From an uncultured Lachnospiraceae bacterium (GTDB taxonomy: Bacteria > Bacillota_A > Clostridia > Lachnospirales > Lachnospiraceae), in the NCBI GenBank assembly GCA_900555005.1, contig USJM01000068.1, forward strand, positions 1 through 8,560: DNA of 8,560 bases. The letters run 5' to 3'. The number at the start of each line of letters is the position of its first letter. Position 1 is the stretch's first letter. Under the pieces are notes generated by a model. That model did not search any database and had not been told where the DNA came from. It saw only the letters and a program-made list of their open reading frames with translations. Positions 1 to 6,429 of the stretch are shown piece by piece. The translations under genes and the position numbers were made by a program.

Positions 1-1725
1 AGACCAGCCAGATTCAGATACGCCGCTGGAACCGCATGTCTGCTTCGCAAGATGGAGGGCGGCCGTCTGACCGTCTATGCGTCCACACAGGTGCCGTATC
101 ATGTGCGAAGGATTGTGGGATGGGTCACAGGTCTGCCGGAGAACCGGATTCATGTCGTCAAGACCAGAGTCGGCGGCGGCTACGGCTCGAAGCAGGATAT
201 TCTGGTCGAGGATCTGACCGCGTACGCAGCCTATGTGACCGGGCGGCCGGTTTACTACAGGAATACCAGGGAGGAGGAATTCATAGCCTGCTCGACCCGT
301 CATCCGATGCGGATGCGCGTGAAGATGGCCGGCATGAAGGACGGGCGGATCACCGGTATTTTCATGGAAGTGCGCGCCAACACCGGGCCTTACGGCAACC
401 ATTGTCTGACCGTCCCGATGAACAGCTGCTCGAAGACGCTACCGCTGTTCAAGTGTCCGAACATGGCATATGACCTGAAGGTCTACTACACCAACACACC
501 GCCTGCCGGTGCCTATCAGGGCTATGGAACACCGAAGGGCAACTATGCGTTGATGATGGCGATGGCAGAACTGGCAGACAAGCTTGGCTGCGATTACAAG
601 GAGATGGTCCTGAAGAATCATGTCGAGACAGGGTACCGGCTGGATATTCTGAAGGGACTTGGAGAGGGCCGCGAGGGGGATGTTGTGCCGGTCGGTTCCT
701 GCGGCCTCAGGGAGGCAATTCTCAAAGGCTGCGATATGATCCGCTGGGGTGTCAGGGAGCAGTCTGACGATCCGGATGTCAGGATTGGAAAAGGCTTTGC
801 CATGATCATGCAGGGCAGCGGTCTGCCGGGGCTGGACCATGCCGAGGCGATCGCCAAGATGGAGACAGACGGGACGGTGATTCTTAACAGCGGGTGCGCC
901 GATATCGGGACAGGGCTGGATACTGTCTGCGCCAAGATTGTCAGCGAGGTCATGTGCATGCCGATGGAGCATGTGACCGTTCTGTCAGGGGACACGGACG
1001 CAGCAGCATTTGACACCGGATCCTATGCGTCCTCCGGTACGTTCTTCAGCGGAAATGCGGCACTGGATGCGGCAAAGAAGCTGAGGGAGGGGGTGCTGAG
1101 AGAAGCAGCACTTCAGCTCGGGGAGGAGGAGACCGACCTTGATCTCCGGATGCCGGGCGAGGTGTTCTCGAGGAAGACCGGAGCCGTGCTCAGCTATGGG
1201 GAGCTCTCCCATACAGCCTGCAGCGGAAGCGGCAGAGGGATGGTTGTTGCGCATGGCTCATACGTGACAACGGCATCCTCCGTGCCGTACGGCGCTCACT
1301 TTGCGGAGGTGGCTGTCAATATCCGTACCGGAGAGATCAGGGTTCGGAAGTTCTATGCGCTTCAGGATGCCGGAACACCGATCAATCCGGAACTGGCGCT
1401 CTGCCAGATGTACGGCGCAGCGCTCAAGTCGATCGGCCATACGCTCTATGAGGGGATGATCCTTGACAAGGATGGTGTCTGTCTGAATGCCAATATGACG
1501 GATTACGGTGTGCCGATGGTCTGGGAGCAGCCGGATGATTTCAAGGCAGTGCTGATCGATGTGAATGATGAATACGGGCCGTTCGGCGCGAAGTCCATCT
1601 CAGAGATCGCCTGCAACGGTGCGGCACCGGCCATCGGGATTGCAATCCATGACGCCTGCGGCGTCTGGATGGACAGCTGGCCGATGACGCCGGAGAAGAT
1701 TCTCAGAAAACTTGGAAAAATCTGA
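1..1725 (+). CDS. Molybdenum hydroxylase large (molybdopterin-binding) subunit, xanthine dehydrogenase/aldehyde oxidase family; 5' partial with two apparent frameshifts
   Basis: This is the C-terminal three quarters or so of a molybdopterin-cytosine-dinucleotide-binding subunit, which hydroxylates a heterocycle or aldehyde using water. The continuous frame from 52 gives 557 residues to the TGA at 1723-1725. Family landmarks in that numbering are GGGYGSK at 41-47 (the GGGFGGK-type loop), GAYQGYGTPKG at 153-163, a GCADIGTGLDT stretch, and FGAKSISE near the end. Its Glu518 (codon 1603-1605) aligns with the catalytic Glu of xanthine dehydrogenase. Upstream of 52 the family sequence continues in two other frames: TSQIQ at 3-17, then TPLEPHVCFARW at 20-55. 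Adding one base near 18 and one near 56 restores TSQIQ-H-TPLEPHVCFARW-E-GGRLTVYASTQ. The ATG at 52 is therefore internal. The family position usually held by Arg in GAYRGYG is Gln here, so the substrate may not be xanthine. FAD and iron-sulfur subunits are not in the window. The family call is firm; the substrate is unknown. Confidence 0.9.
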   Translation, partial: RPARFRYAAGTACLLRKMEGGRLTVYASTQVPYHVRRIVGWVTGLPENRIHVVKTRVGGGYGSKQDILVEDLTAYAAYVTGRPVYYRNTREEEFIACSTRHPMRMRVKMAGMKDGRITGIFMEVRANTGPYGNHCLTVPMNSCSKTLPLFKCPNMAYDLKVYYTNTPPAGAYQGYGTPKGNYALMMAMAELADKLGCDYKEMVLKNHVETGYRLDILKGLGEGREGDVVPVGSCGLREAILKGCDMIRWGVREQSDDPDVRIGKGFAMIMQGSGLPGLDHAEAIAKMETDGTVILNSGCADIGTGLDTVCAKIVSEVMCMPMEHVTVLSGDTDAAAFDTGSYASSGTFFSGNAALDAAKKLREGVLREAALQLGEEETDLDLRMPGEVFSRKTGAVLSYGELSHTACSGSGRGMVVAHGSYVTTASSVPYGAHFAEVAVNIRTGEIRVRKFYALQDAGTPINPELALCQMYGAALKSIGHTLYEGMILDKDGVCLNANMTDYGVPMVWEQPDDFKAVLIDVNDEYGPFGAKSISEIACNGAAPAIGIAIHDACGVWMDSWPMTPEKILRKLGKI

Positions 1726-1753
1726 ATCAGAACATCCATACAATTTGAGTAGT

Positions 1754-1795
1754 ACGAAGGGGCTTCCTGCGCAGCGGGAAACCCCTTTCGTTTTT
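1754..1795 (+). terminator. Intrinsic terminator after the molybdenum hydroxylase gene
   Basis: The arms ACGAAGGGGCTTCCTGC and GCGGGAAACCCCTTTCGT pair over about 17 bp, with one bulged A, one C-A mismatch and one G-U pair. The loop is GCA and five T follow. It starts 29 bp after the stop codon and closes the upstream transcription unit before the nrd promoter. Confidence 0.88.
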
Positions 1796-1841
1796 GGAAG
1801 GACTTTATGACCTGACTCATAGCCTGGCAGGAAGATTCCGC

Positions 1842-1870
1842 TTGAGCTGTACGCCGGTACATGATATACT
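1842..1870 (+). promoter_or_regulatory. Sigma-A promoter of nrdAB
   Basis: The -35 is TTGAGC (1842-1847) and the -10 is TATACT (1865-1870), with a 17-bp spacer. Transcription would start near 1877, about 40 nt before the nrdA start codon. The spacer contains the inverted repeat TGTAC-N4-GTACA (1848-1861), and the -10 lies inside the first NrdR-like box. Confidence 0.8.
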
Positions 1871-1874
1871 GTCC
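1859..1874 (+). promoter_or_regulatory. NrdR box 1 (candidate operator)
   Basis: ACATGATATACTGTCC matches the NrdR consensus acaCwAtATaTwGtgt at about 11 of 16 positions. It covers the -10 hexamer, as expected for a repressor site. Alone it is weak; support comes from the better second box placed exactly 31 bp downstream. Confidence 0.65.
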
Positions 1875-1889
1875 AGCAGCTGATTTTCG

Positions 1890-1905
1890 ATACAATATCT
1901 TGTAG
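1890..1905 (+). promoter_or_regulatory. NrdR box 2 (candidate operator)
   Basis: ATACAATATCTTGTAG matches the core CwAtATaTwG of the NrdR box at 9 of 10 positions. It begins 31 bp (three helical turns) after box 1, the spacing known for tandem NrdR boxes in front of bacterial nrd operons. It lies in the 5' leader, a few bases before the Shine-Dalgarno sequence of nrdA. Confidence 0.8.
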
Positions 1906-1916
1906 TGTGAGGATAT

Positions 1917-4220
1917 ATGAGCACAATGATCAGAACGAACAGGAAAGATGCGCCTAACGAGACCGGCAGGATCGCCGCCGCCATGAAGGCACTCTGTTCC
2001 AATGGCGATGAGAAGCTACGGAAAGAGCTTCCGGCTTTCATCCAGAACTTGCAGAGAGACTTCCCGCAGGTGGACCTGTCACGTCTTGCAGACAGGTACC
2101 AGGCAATGTCCAGGCAGCAGATGACGGCGGAAGAGGGGCTGAGTCTTCTGACGAGAGCGGCTGCCGAGCTGACGTCCAAGGAGGAACCGCAGTGGGAAAG
2201 CGTTGCCGGGCGTCTGCTGTATTACAGCTTCAGGTGTCAGCTTGATGAGACGGAGAAAAAACTGGGGCTTTCGGACTTTTACAGCAAGCTTTCTTATCTG
2301 ACAAAGGAGGGGCTGTATGGAAGCTACATTCTCGAGCATTATTCGCAGGAAGAAATCAGGGCGGTTGAAGCATTTTTGGACGAATCCAGAAATCGTCTGT
2401 TTACATATTCCGGCCTTGATCTGCTGATTTCCCGCTATCTGGTCCATGATCACAAGGGGGTTCGGCTTGAATCTCCGCAGGAGATGTACGCGGGGATTGC
2501 GCTTCATCTTGCCATGAATGAAAAGAAGGACAGGATTCTCTGGGTCAGGAAATTCTACGATATGATGAGTCTCCATCAGGTGACGATGGCGACGCCGACA
2601 ATGGCCAATGCCCGAAAGCCCTACCACCAGCTCTCAAGCTGTTTCATTGACACCGTTCCGGACAGCCTGGATGGAATCTACAATTCAATCTCGCGGTTTG
2701 CAGATGTTTCCAAGTTTGGAGGCGGCATGGGCATGTACTTTGGCAAGGTACGGTCGCGCGGCGGCTCTATCCGCGGGTTTGAGGGAGTCTCAGGCGGCGT
2801 CATCCGATGGATCAAGGTTGTAAATGACACAGCTGTCGCGGTGGATCAGCTTGGCATCCGACAGGGGGCGGTTGCAGTCTATCTGGATGCCTGGCACAAG
2901 GATCTGCCGGAGTTTCTACAGCTGCGGACCAACAACGGGGATGACCGGATGAAGGCGCATGATGTCTTTCCGGCCGTCTGTTACCCGGATCTGTTCTGGC
3001 GAATGGCAAAGCAGAATCTGGATCAGGACTGGTACCTGATGGATCCCCACGATATCCTGATAACAAAGGGTTATGCGCTGGAGGACTGCTACGGGGAGGA
3101 GTGGGAGAGAAAGTATTTCGAGTGTGTACATGATCCGGGCATCTCCAAACGGGTGGTCCGGCTCAAGGAGCTGGTCCGCCTGATTCTCCGATCAGCAGTT
3201 GAGACCGGAACGCCTTTTGCATTTTACAGAGATACCGTCAACCGGATGAATCCGAACAAGCACAAGGGCATGATCTACTGCTCAAATCTCTGCACGGAAA
3301 TTGCACAGAATATGTCTGCGGCAAGTCAGGCTTCCCGGACAGTGACAATCCAGGATGGTGAACAGGTCATCCTGACGACGACTGTCCCGGGTGATTTCGT
3401 TGTCTGCAATCTGGCTTCTCTGTGCCTGGGTAATATCCATGTGGATGATCCCGAAGAGATCGAAGAAATCACGGCGACGGTCGTCCGGGCGCTCGACAAT
3501 GTGATCGACCTGAATTTCTACCCGGTTCCTGAGGCGGCTCTGACGAGCCGACGATACAGGGCTGTTGGCCTTGGCGTGTCCGGCTACCACCATATGCTTG
3601 CAAAGCACAGAATTACCTGGGAGTCAGAAAAACATCTGAAATTTGCGGATAAAGTCTTCGAGGACATTCACTTCGCGGCTGTCAAGGCGTCCGTGGCGCT
3701 AGCAAGAGAGCGGGGATCATATGCTGCATTTGCAGGCTCTGAATGGCAGACTGGCGAATATTTTGACAGGCGGAATTATCATTCTGAGCGGTGGGAAGCA
3801 CTGAGAAAGGAAGCGGCAGGCGGAATAAGAAACGGCTATCTGCTGGCTGCGGCGCCGACAGCATCGACTTCGATTCTGATCGGAACGACAGCCGGCCTTG
3901 ATCCGGTGATGAATCGATTTTATTTGGAGGAAAAGAAGGGCGCCATTCTGCCGCGTGTGGCACCGGAACTTTCGATGGAGACCTACTGGTATTACAAGGC
4001 AGCGCATACGATCGATCAGACATGGTCCGTTCGGGCGGCGGGCGTCCGCCAGCGGCATATTGACCAGGCACAGTCCGTGAATTTCTGGATTACGAATGAG
4101 TATAAGATGAGCCAGCTGCTGCATCTTTATATTCTCGCCTGGGAGGAAGGTCTCAAGACCGTCTACTATGTGCGGTCTAAGTCCCTGAATCCGGAGGACT
4201 GTGAATCCTGCTCATCCTGA
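1917..4220 (+). CDS. nrdA: Ribonucleoside-diphosphate reductase class Ia-type, catalytic alpha subunit
   Basis: NrdA reduces ribonucleoside diphosphates to deoxyribonucleotides, using a radical supplied by NrdB. In the 767 residues the E. coli active-site set is recognisable: Cys242 (QLSSC), Asn457-Cys459-Glu461 (SNLCTE; Cys459 is the thiyl radical site), Cys497, the radical-transfer pair Tyr750-Tyr751, and the C-terminal redox pair Cys762-Cys765 (CESC). The RNR N-terminal domain is visible from about residue 70 (TAEEGLSLL...EEPQWESVAGRLL). The first ~65 residues have no VxKRDG-type motif, so the N-terminal ATP-cone seems missing or decayed; dATP inhibition through it is then unlikely. The tail after the Tyr pair is short (16 residues). 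The ATG at 1917 has GAGG at 1909-1912, only 4 nt away; ATG 1926 is an alternative start three codons in. The gene is followed directly by nrdB. The class Ia rather than Ib label is inferred from NrdA-like length and motifs. Confidence 0.95.
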   Translation: MSTMIRTNRKDAPNETGRIAAAMKALCSNGDEKLRKELPAFIQNLQRDFPQVDLSRLADRYQAMSRQQMTAEEGLSLLTRAAAELTSKEEPQWESVAGRLLYYSFRCQLDETEKKLGLSDFYSKLSYLTKEGLYGSYILEHYSQEEIRAVEAFLDESRNRLFTYSGLDLLISRYLVHDHKGVRLESPQEMYAGIALHLAMNEKKDRILWVRKFYDMMSLHQVTMATPTMANARKPYHQLSSCFIDTVPDSLDGIYNSISRFADVSKFGGGMGMYFGKVRSRGGSIRGFEGVSGGVIRWIKVVNDTAVAVDQLGIRQGAVAVYLDAWHKDLPEFLQLRTNNGDDRMKAHDVFPAVCYPDLFWRMAKQNLDQDWYLMDPHDILITKGYALEDCYGEEWERKYFECVHDPGISKRVVRLKELVRLILRSAVETGTPFAFYRDTVNRMNPNKHKGMIYCSNLCTEIAQNMSAASQASRTVTIQDGEQVILTTTVPGDFVVCNLASLCLGNIHVDDPEEIEEITATVVRALDNVIDLNFYPVPEAALTSRRYRAVGLGVSGYHHMLAKHRITWESEKHLKFADKVFEDIHFAAVKASVALARERGSYAAFAGSEWQTGEYFDRRNYHSERWEALRKEAAGGIRNGYLLAAAPTASTSILIGTTAGLDPVMNRFYLEEKKGAILPRVAPELSMETYWYYKAAHTIDQTWSVRAAGVRQRHIDQAQSVNFWITNEYKMSQLLHLYILAWEEGLKTVYYVRSKSLNPEDCESCSS

Positions 4221-4236
4221 GCAGGCTGAATGTTAT

Positions 4237-4241
4237 GGAGG
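4237..4241 (+). promoter_or_regulatory. Shine-Dalgarno site that decides the nrdB start
   Basis: GGAGG lies 10 nt before the TTG at 4252 and after the nrdA stop codon at 4218-4220. It falls inside the reading frame if nrdB is started at the upstream GTG (4201), which argues that the GTG is not the main start. Confidence 0.65.
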
Positions 4242-4251
4242 AAATGCAATC

Positions 4252-5304
4252 TTGACAGATGACAGGGTACTGAGGCATAAGCCGCTCTTTAATCCGATGG
4301 GAGACACGGATGTTCAGAGACGGCGCCTGATCAATTTCAATACAACCAATATCAATGACTTTAACAATATGAAATATGAGTGGGTCTCAGACTGGTACCG
4401 CCAGGCGATGAACAATTTCTGGATCCCGGAGGAGATCAATCTGAACCAGGACAAGTCAGATTATCCGAACCTGCCAAAGGCAGAACGCATTGCTTACGAT
4501 AAAATCCTGTCCTTTCTGGTCTACCTGGACTCTCTGCAGTCTGCGAATCTGCCCATCATCAGCCAGTATGTGACCGCCAATGAAGTGAGCCTCTGTCTGA
4601 ACATCCAGACATTTCAGGAATGCATCCATTCTCAGAGTTATTCTTATATGCTGGACACGATCTGCAATCCGACAGAGCGCAATGAGATTCTGTATCAATG
4701 GAAGACGGACAGACATCTGCTGCGGCGTAACGAATTCATCGGCAACCTGTATAATGGATTTGTGGAACACCCGGACAAGGAGCATTTTTTTCAGGTGCTC
4801 GTTGCCAACTATATTCTGGAGGGCATTTACTTTTATTCGGGATTCATGTTCTTCTACAATCTTGGGAGAAACGGCCGTATGCCGGGAAGCGTACAGGAAA
4901 TCCGTTACATCAACCGGGACGAAAACACACATCTGTGGCTGTTTCGCAGTATTCTCTTGGAACTGGAGAAGGAGGAACCGGAACTTTTTAATAAAGCACA
5001 TGCCCAGAAGATCGCCGACATGATCCGGGAGGGTGTTCAACAGGAGATTGACTGGGGAAAGTATGTCATCGGAGACGAAATAGAGGGTCTCAATGGTCAG
5101 ATGGTCGAAGACTACATCCGGTATCTTGGAAATCTCCGATATTCCTCCCTTGATCTGGGAACCCTGTATCCCGATTGTGAGGATGAACCGGAGAACATGA
5201 AATGGGTATCCTCCTACGCAGATGCCAACCAGGTCAAGACAGATTTCTTTGAAGCAAGGTCGTCAGCGTACGCTAAGTCGGCCGCGATTGAGGATGATCT
5301 GTAA
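4252..5304 (+). CDS. nrdB: Ribonucleoside-diphosphate reductase class Ia-type, radical-generating beta subunit
   Basis: NrdB houses the dinuclear metal site and tyrosyl radical that activate NrdA. In the 350-residue form from TTG 4252, all six metal ligands can be assigned: Asp93 (LVYLDSLQ), Glu123 and His126 (QECIH), Glu190 (LEGIYFY), Glu224 and His227 (DENTH). Tyr130 stands at the radical-tyrosine position, seven residues after Glu123, so a class I enzyme with a Tyr radical is expected. I prefer TTG 4252 because it gives MTDDRVLRHKPLFNP, a normal-length NrdB N-terminus, and has GGAGG 10 nt upstream. The alternative GTG 4201 would overlap nrdA by 20 bp, has GGAGG only 3 nt away, and adds 17 residues that look like translated leader. 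It is co-transcribed with nrdA. No clear intrinsic terminator follows before the tRNA promoter. Confidence 0.95.
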   Translation: MTDDRVLRHKPLFNPMGDTDVQRRRLINFNTTNINDFNNMKYEWVSDWYRQAMNNFWIPEEINLNQDKSDYPNLPKAERIAYDKILSFLVYLDSLQSANLPIISQYVTANEVSLCLNIQTFQECIHSQSYSYMLDTICNPTERNEILYQWKTDRHLLRRNEFIGNLYNGFVEHPDKEHFFQVLVANYILEGIYFYSGFMFFYNLGRNGRMPGSVQEIRYINRDENTHLWLFRSILLELEKEEPELFNKAHAQKIADMIREGVQQEIDWGKYVIGDEIEGLNGQMVEDYIRYLGNLRYSSLDLGTLYPDCEDEPENMKWVSSYADANQVKTDFFEARSSAYAKSAAIEDDL

Positions 5305-5325
5305 AGTGGATCGGGAGGCACGAAA

Positions 5326-5345
5326 GATTTGCCTGATTTGCCTGA
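5326..5345 (+). repeat. Short perfect tandem repeat after nrdB
   Basis: GATTTGCCT occurs twice head to tail (5326-5334, 5335-5343) and is followed by GA. It lies between the nrdB stop and the tRNA promoter. A 5-bp AGGCA/TGCCT pairing is possible with the preceding bases, but there is no T run, so I do not call a terminator. Function unknown. Confidence 0.5.
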
Positions 5346-5366
5346 GAAAGGAGTGAAAAAAAGTAC

Positions 5367-5395
5367 TTGCAAATTCCTGGGAGAGCCGATATAAT
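5367..5395 (+). promoter_or_regulatory. Sigma-A promoter of the tRNA-Thr gene
   Basis: TTGCAA (5367-5372), a 17-bp spacer and a perfect TATAAT (5390-5395). An A-rich stretch (GAAAAAAAG) lies just upstream and could act as an UP element. Start of transcription near 5402 would leave a ~60-nt 5' leader to be removed from the tRNA. Confidence 0.85.
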
Positions 5396-5462
5396 GGCAA
5401 CGTTGCTGAGGAGTCAGAACAAAGCTTGATCCTTTCTGTTCCAAAGTAACGATTTATAGTGA

Positions 5463-5535
<73 letters not shown>

Positions 5536-5546
5536 TAAAGTGAGAG

Positions 5547-5586
5547 GCTGCATGCGCAAGTGTTTATGTTGCACATGCAGCTTTTT
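5547..5586 (+). terminator. Intrinsic terminator of the tRNA-Thr gene
   Basis: Arms GCTGCATGCGCAA (5547-5559) and TTGCACATGCAGC (5569-5581) pair over 13 bp with one C-A mismatch around a 9-nt loop. They are followed by TTTTT. It starts 11 nt after the tRNA. Confidence 0.88.
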
Positions 5587-5644
5587 CTGGTTTCTGTAAG
5601 GCACCCTGAAAATAATTTTACCGCACAGTTTGCCGCAAAAATTT

Positions 5645-5673
5645 TAGACACATTTTGTTCACAATTGTATAAA
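5645..5673 (+). promoter_or_regulatory. Candidate promoter in the AT-rich gap
   Basis: TAGACA (5645-5650), a 17-bp spacer and TATAAA (5668-5673). In AT-rich DNA such matches also arise by chance. If active, it would make a leader of about 340 nt before the 6019 gene, or a short RNA ending at the 5754-5780 hairpin. The -10 lies within the left arm of the inverted repeat at 5665-5709. Confidence 0.4.
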
Positions 5674-5709
5674 AATGCGAATCATGATGAAATGATTATA
5701 TTTATACAA
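5665..5709. repeat. Long inverted repeat overlapping a candidate -10 element
   Basis: The outer arms TTGTATAAA (5665-5673) and TTTATACAA (5701-5709) are a perfect 9-bp inverted repeat. Inside them, AATCAT (5680-5685) and ATGATT (5692-5697) form a second perfect pair around a 6-nt loop. It could be an operator with two half-sites, or an RNA hairpin in a leader. Confidence 0.5.
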
Positions 5710-5753
5710 CCCATACCATTGAGTGTGATTTTTCTATATTTTTTCAAACGCCG

Positions 5754-5780
5754 AATCTAACTTTTTGTTAGGATTTTTAT
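5754..5780 (+). terminator. Weak terminator-like hairpin
   Basis: AATCTAAC (5754-5761) pairs with GTTAGGATT (5767-5775) with one bulged G, closing a five-T loop and followed by TTTAT. The stem is short and AT-rich, so termination would be weak. It might end a short transcript from the candidate promoter at 5645. Confidence 0.3.
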
Positions 5781-6018
5781 CTGGGAGACAACTGCTGCAT
5801 CGGGGACGATCGGCACCGGCTGAAGTAAGGAGGAATCGATTTGCAGAATAGACAGAGAATGTGAAGGGATATAAGAGCTTTTACGGTCTGCCGGAGGATC
5901 TGGAGATTCTTCCAGATGAAAGTGACTAGAAAGCAGACGACCGGACAGATTTCATGATTTTCATAGAATAAAACCAAAAGACGGATCAAATTGCTGAACC
6001 AACGGAGGTTTCAAAACG

Positions 6019-6402
6019 ATGAAGTATACTGCTATTGAAAAGGAGCTTCCGGCTCATGAGCTGGAGGCAGATTTCGAATGTGCACAGAAAATTGAAAAGT
6101 GGAGGATTGGAGAAAAGGCGCTGTTTCAGACGAGTGGTCTTTTTTTTACAAAATATCTTCCGCTATCATCCATCGTAAGAGCTTACCCGCACGATTTTCA
6201 GATCAAGGGAGGATGCAGCTGCGCAGGAACCTATCCTTCTAGGGGCGTCGTTATCGCATATGGAAATGACGGAATCCTGAAGCTCATTCCGAACCGGGAA
6301 AAGGAGGCTGACGGATTGATCGCGGCGATCAAGACCAGGATTCCCGGCCTGGATACAGAGATCCCGGAGCGCTATCGGAATGAGACAAGAGAGAAGTATT
6401 AA
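6019..6402 (+). CDS. Small uncharacterised protein, possibly PH-like
   Basis: 127 residues, no signal peptide or membrane segment, so probably cytoplasmic. The start is well supported: GGAGG at 6004-6008 is 10 nt before the ATG. I do not recognise the family with certainty. The middle (about residues 28-100) reads like a run of beta strands, WRIGEKALFQTSGLFF, LPLSSIVRAYPH and RGVVIAYGNDGILKLIP. A C-terminal helix follows (KEADGLIAAIKTRIPGL) and the tail is charged. This order is like small bacterial PH-domain-type proteins, where a 'PLxxIVxxY' strand precedes the later strands and helix. The segment GGCSCAG holds two close cysteines, but no metal motif is evident. No clear terminator follows; the next promoter begins within 80 bp. 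Coding status is likely, function unknown. Confidence 0.7.
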   Translation: MKYTAIEKELPAHELEADFECAQKIEKWRIGEKALFQTSGLFFTKYLPLSSIVRAYPHDFQIKGGCSCAGTYPSRGVVIAYGNDGILKLIPNREKEADGLIAAIKTRIPGLDTEIPERYRNETREKY

Positions 6403-6429
6403 TGACATCTGGATTAATGATTTGAAATG

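Larger units (their letters stand above)
5587..6018. other. 432-bp region without a convincing gene
   Basis: The first ~200 bp are visibly AT-rich compared with the flanking genes and contain a candidate promoter, a long inverted repeat and a weak hairpin (listed separately). The second half is of normal composition. It includes AGGAGG near 5830 with no good start codon at the right distance; the TTG at 5841 stops after seven codons. A 22-codon frame runs from GTG 5861 to TAG 5929. The final bases form the leader and Shine-Dalgarno of the 6019 gene. I recognise no RNA family. Confidence 0.6.

Noticed and set aside
36..473. Open + frame of 145 codons overlapping the molybdenum hydroxylase gene
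   Set aside because: It runs inside a strongly conserved gene in another frame, and its protein is Arg/Ser/Asp-rich with no recognisable domain. Only the few codons before position 20 in that frame carry real family sequence.
439..1440. Several minus-strand open frames opposite the molybdenum hydroxylase gene
   Set aside because: They mirror a conserved coding region, have His/Arg/Pro/Leu-rich shadow composition and no ribosome binding site or promoter context.
2079..4124. Minus-strand open frames opposite nrdA, up to 182 codons
   Set aside because: They lie antisense to a gene with full active-site conservation, and the predicted proteins look like antisense shadows with no recognisable motif.
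4201..4251. GTG 4201 as the start of nrdB
   Set aside because: Its Shine-Dalgarno spacing is only 3 nt and the added residues cover the second GGAGG. TTG 4252 gives a normal N-terminus. Kept as an open alternative.
4456..5040. Minus-strand frame of 194 codons opposite nrdB, and a + frame at 4682-5023
   Set aside because: nrdB has all metal ligands and the radical Tyr in this stretch; the other frames are by-products of its codon pattern.
5305..5366. Possible terminator directly after nrdB
   Set aside because: Only a 5-bp AGGCA/TGCCT pairing can form and no T run follows, so transcripts may read on into the tRNA unit.
5777..5989. Minus-strand 70-codon frame in the gap before the 6019 gene
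   Set aside because: Rich in Leu, Cys and Phe from AT-rich DNA, with no domain. AGGAGG-like sequence and flanking genes are on the + strand.
6398..6420. ATTAATGA repeated twice after the 6019 gene, seen as a possible hairpin
   Set aside because: ATTAAT can pair with itself around a 9-nt loop, but the stem is weak, all A-T and lacks a T tract; it overlaps the stop codon and is probably chance.
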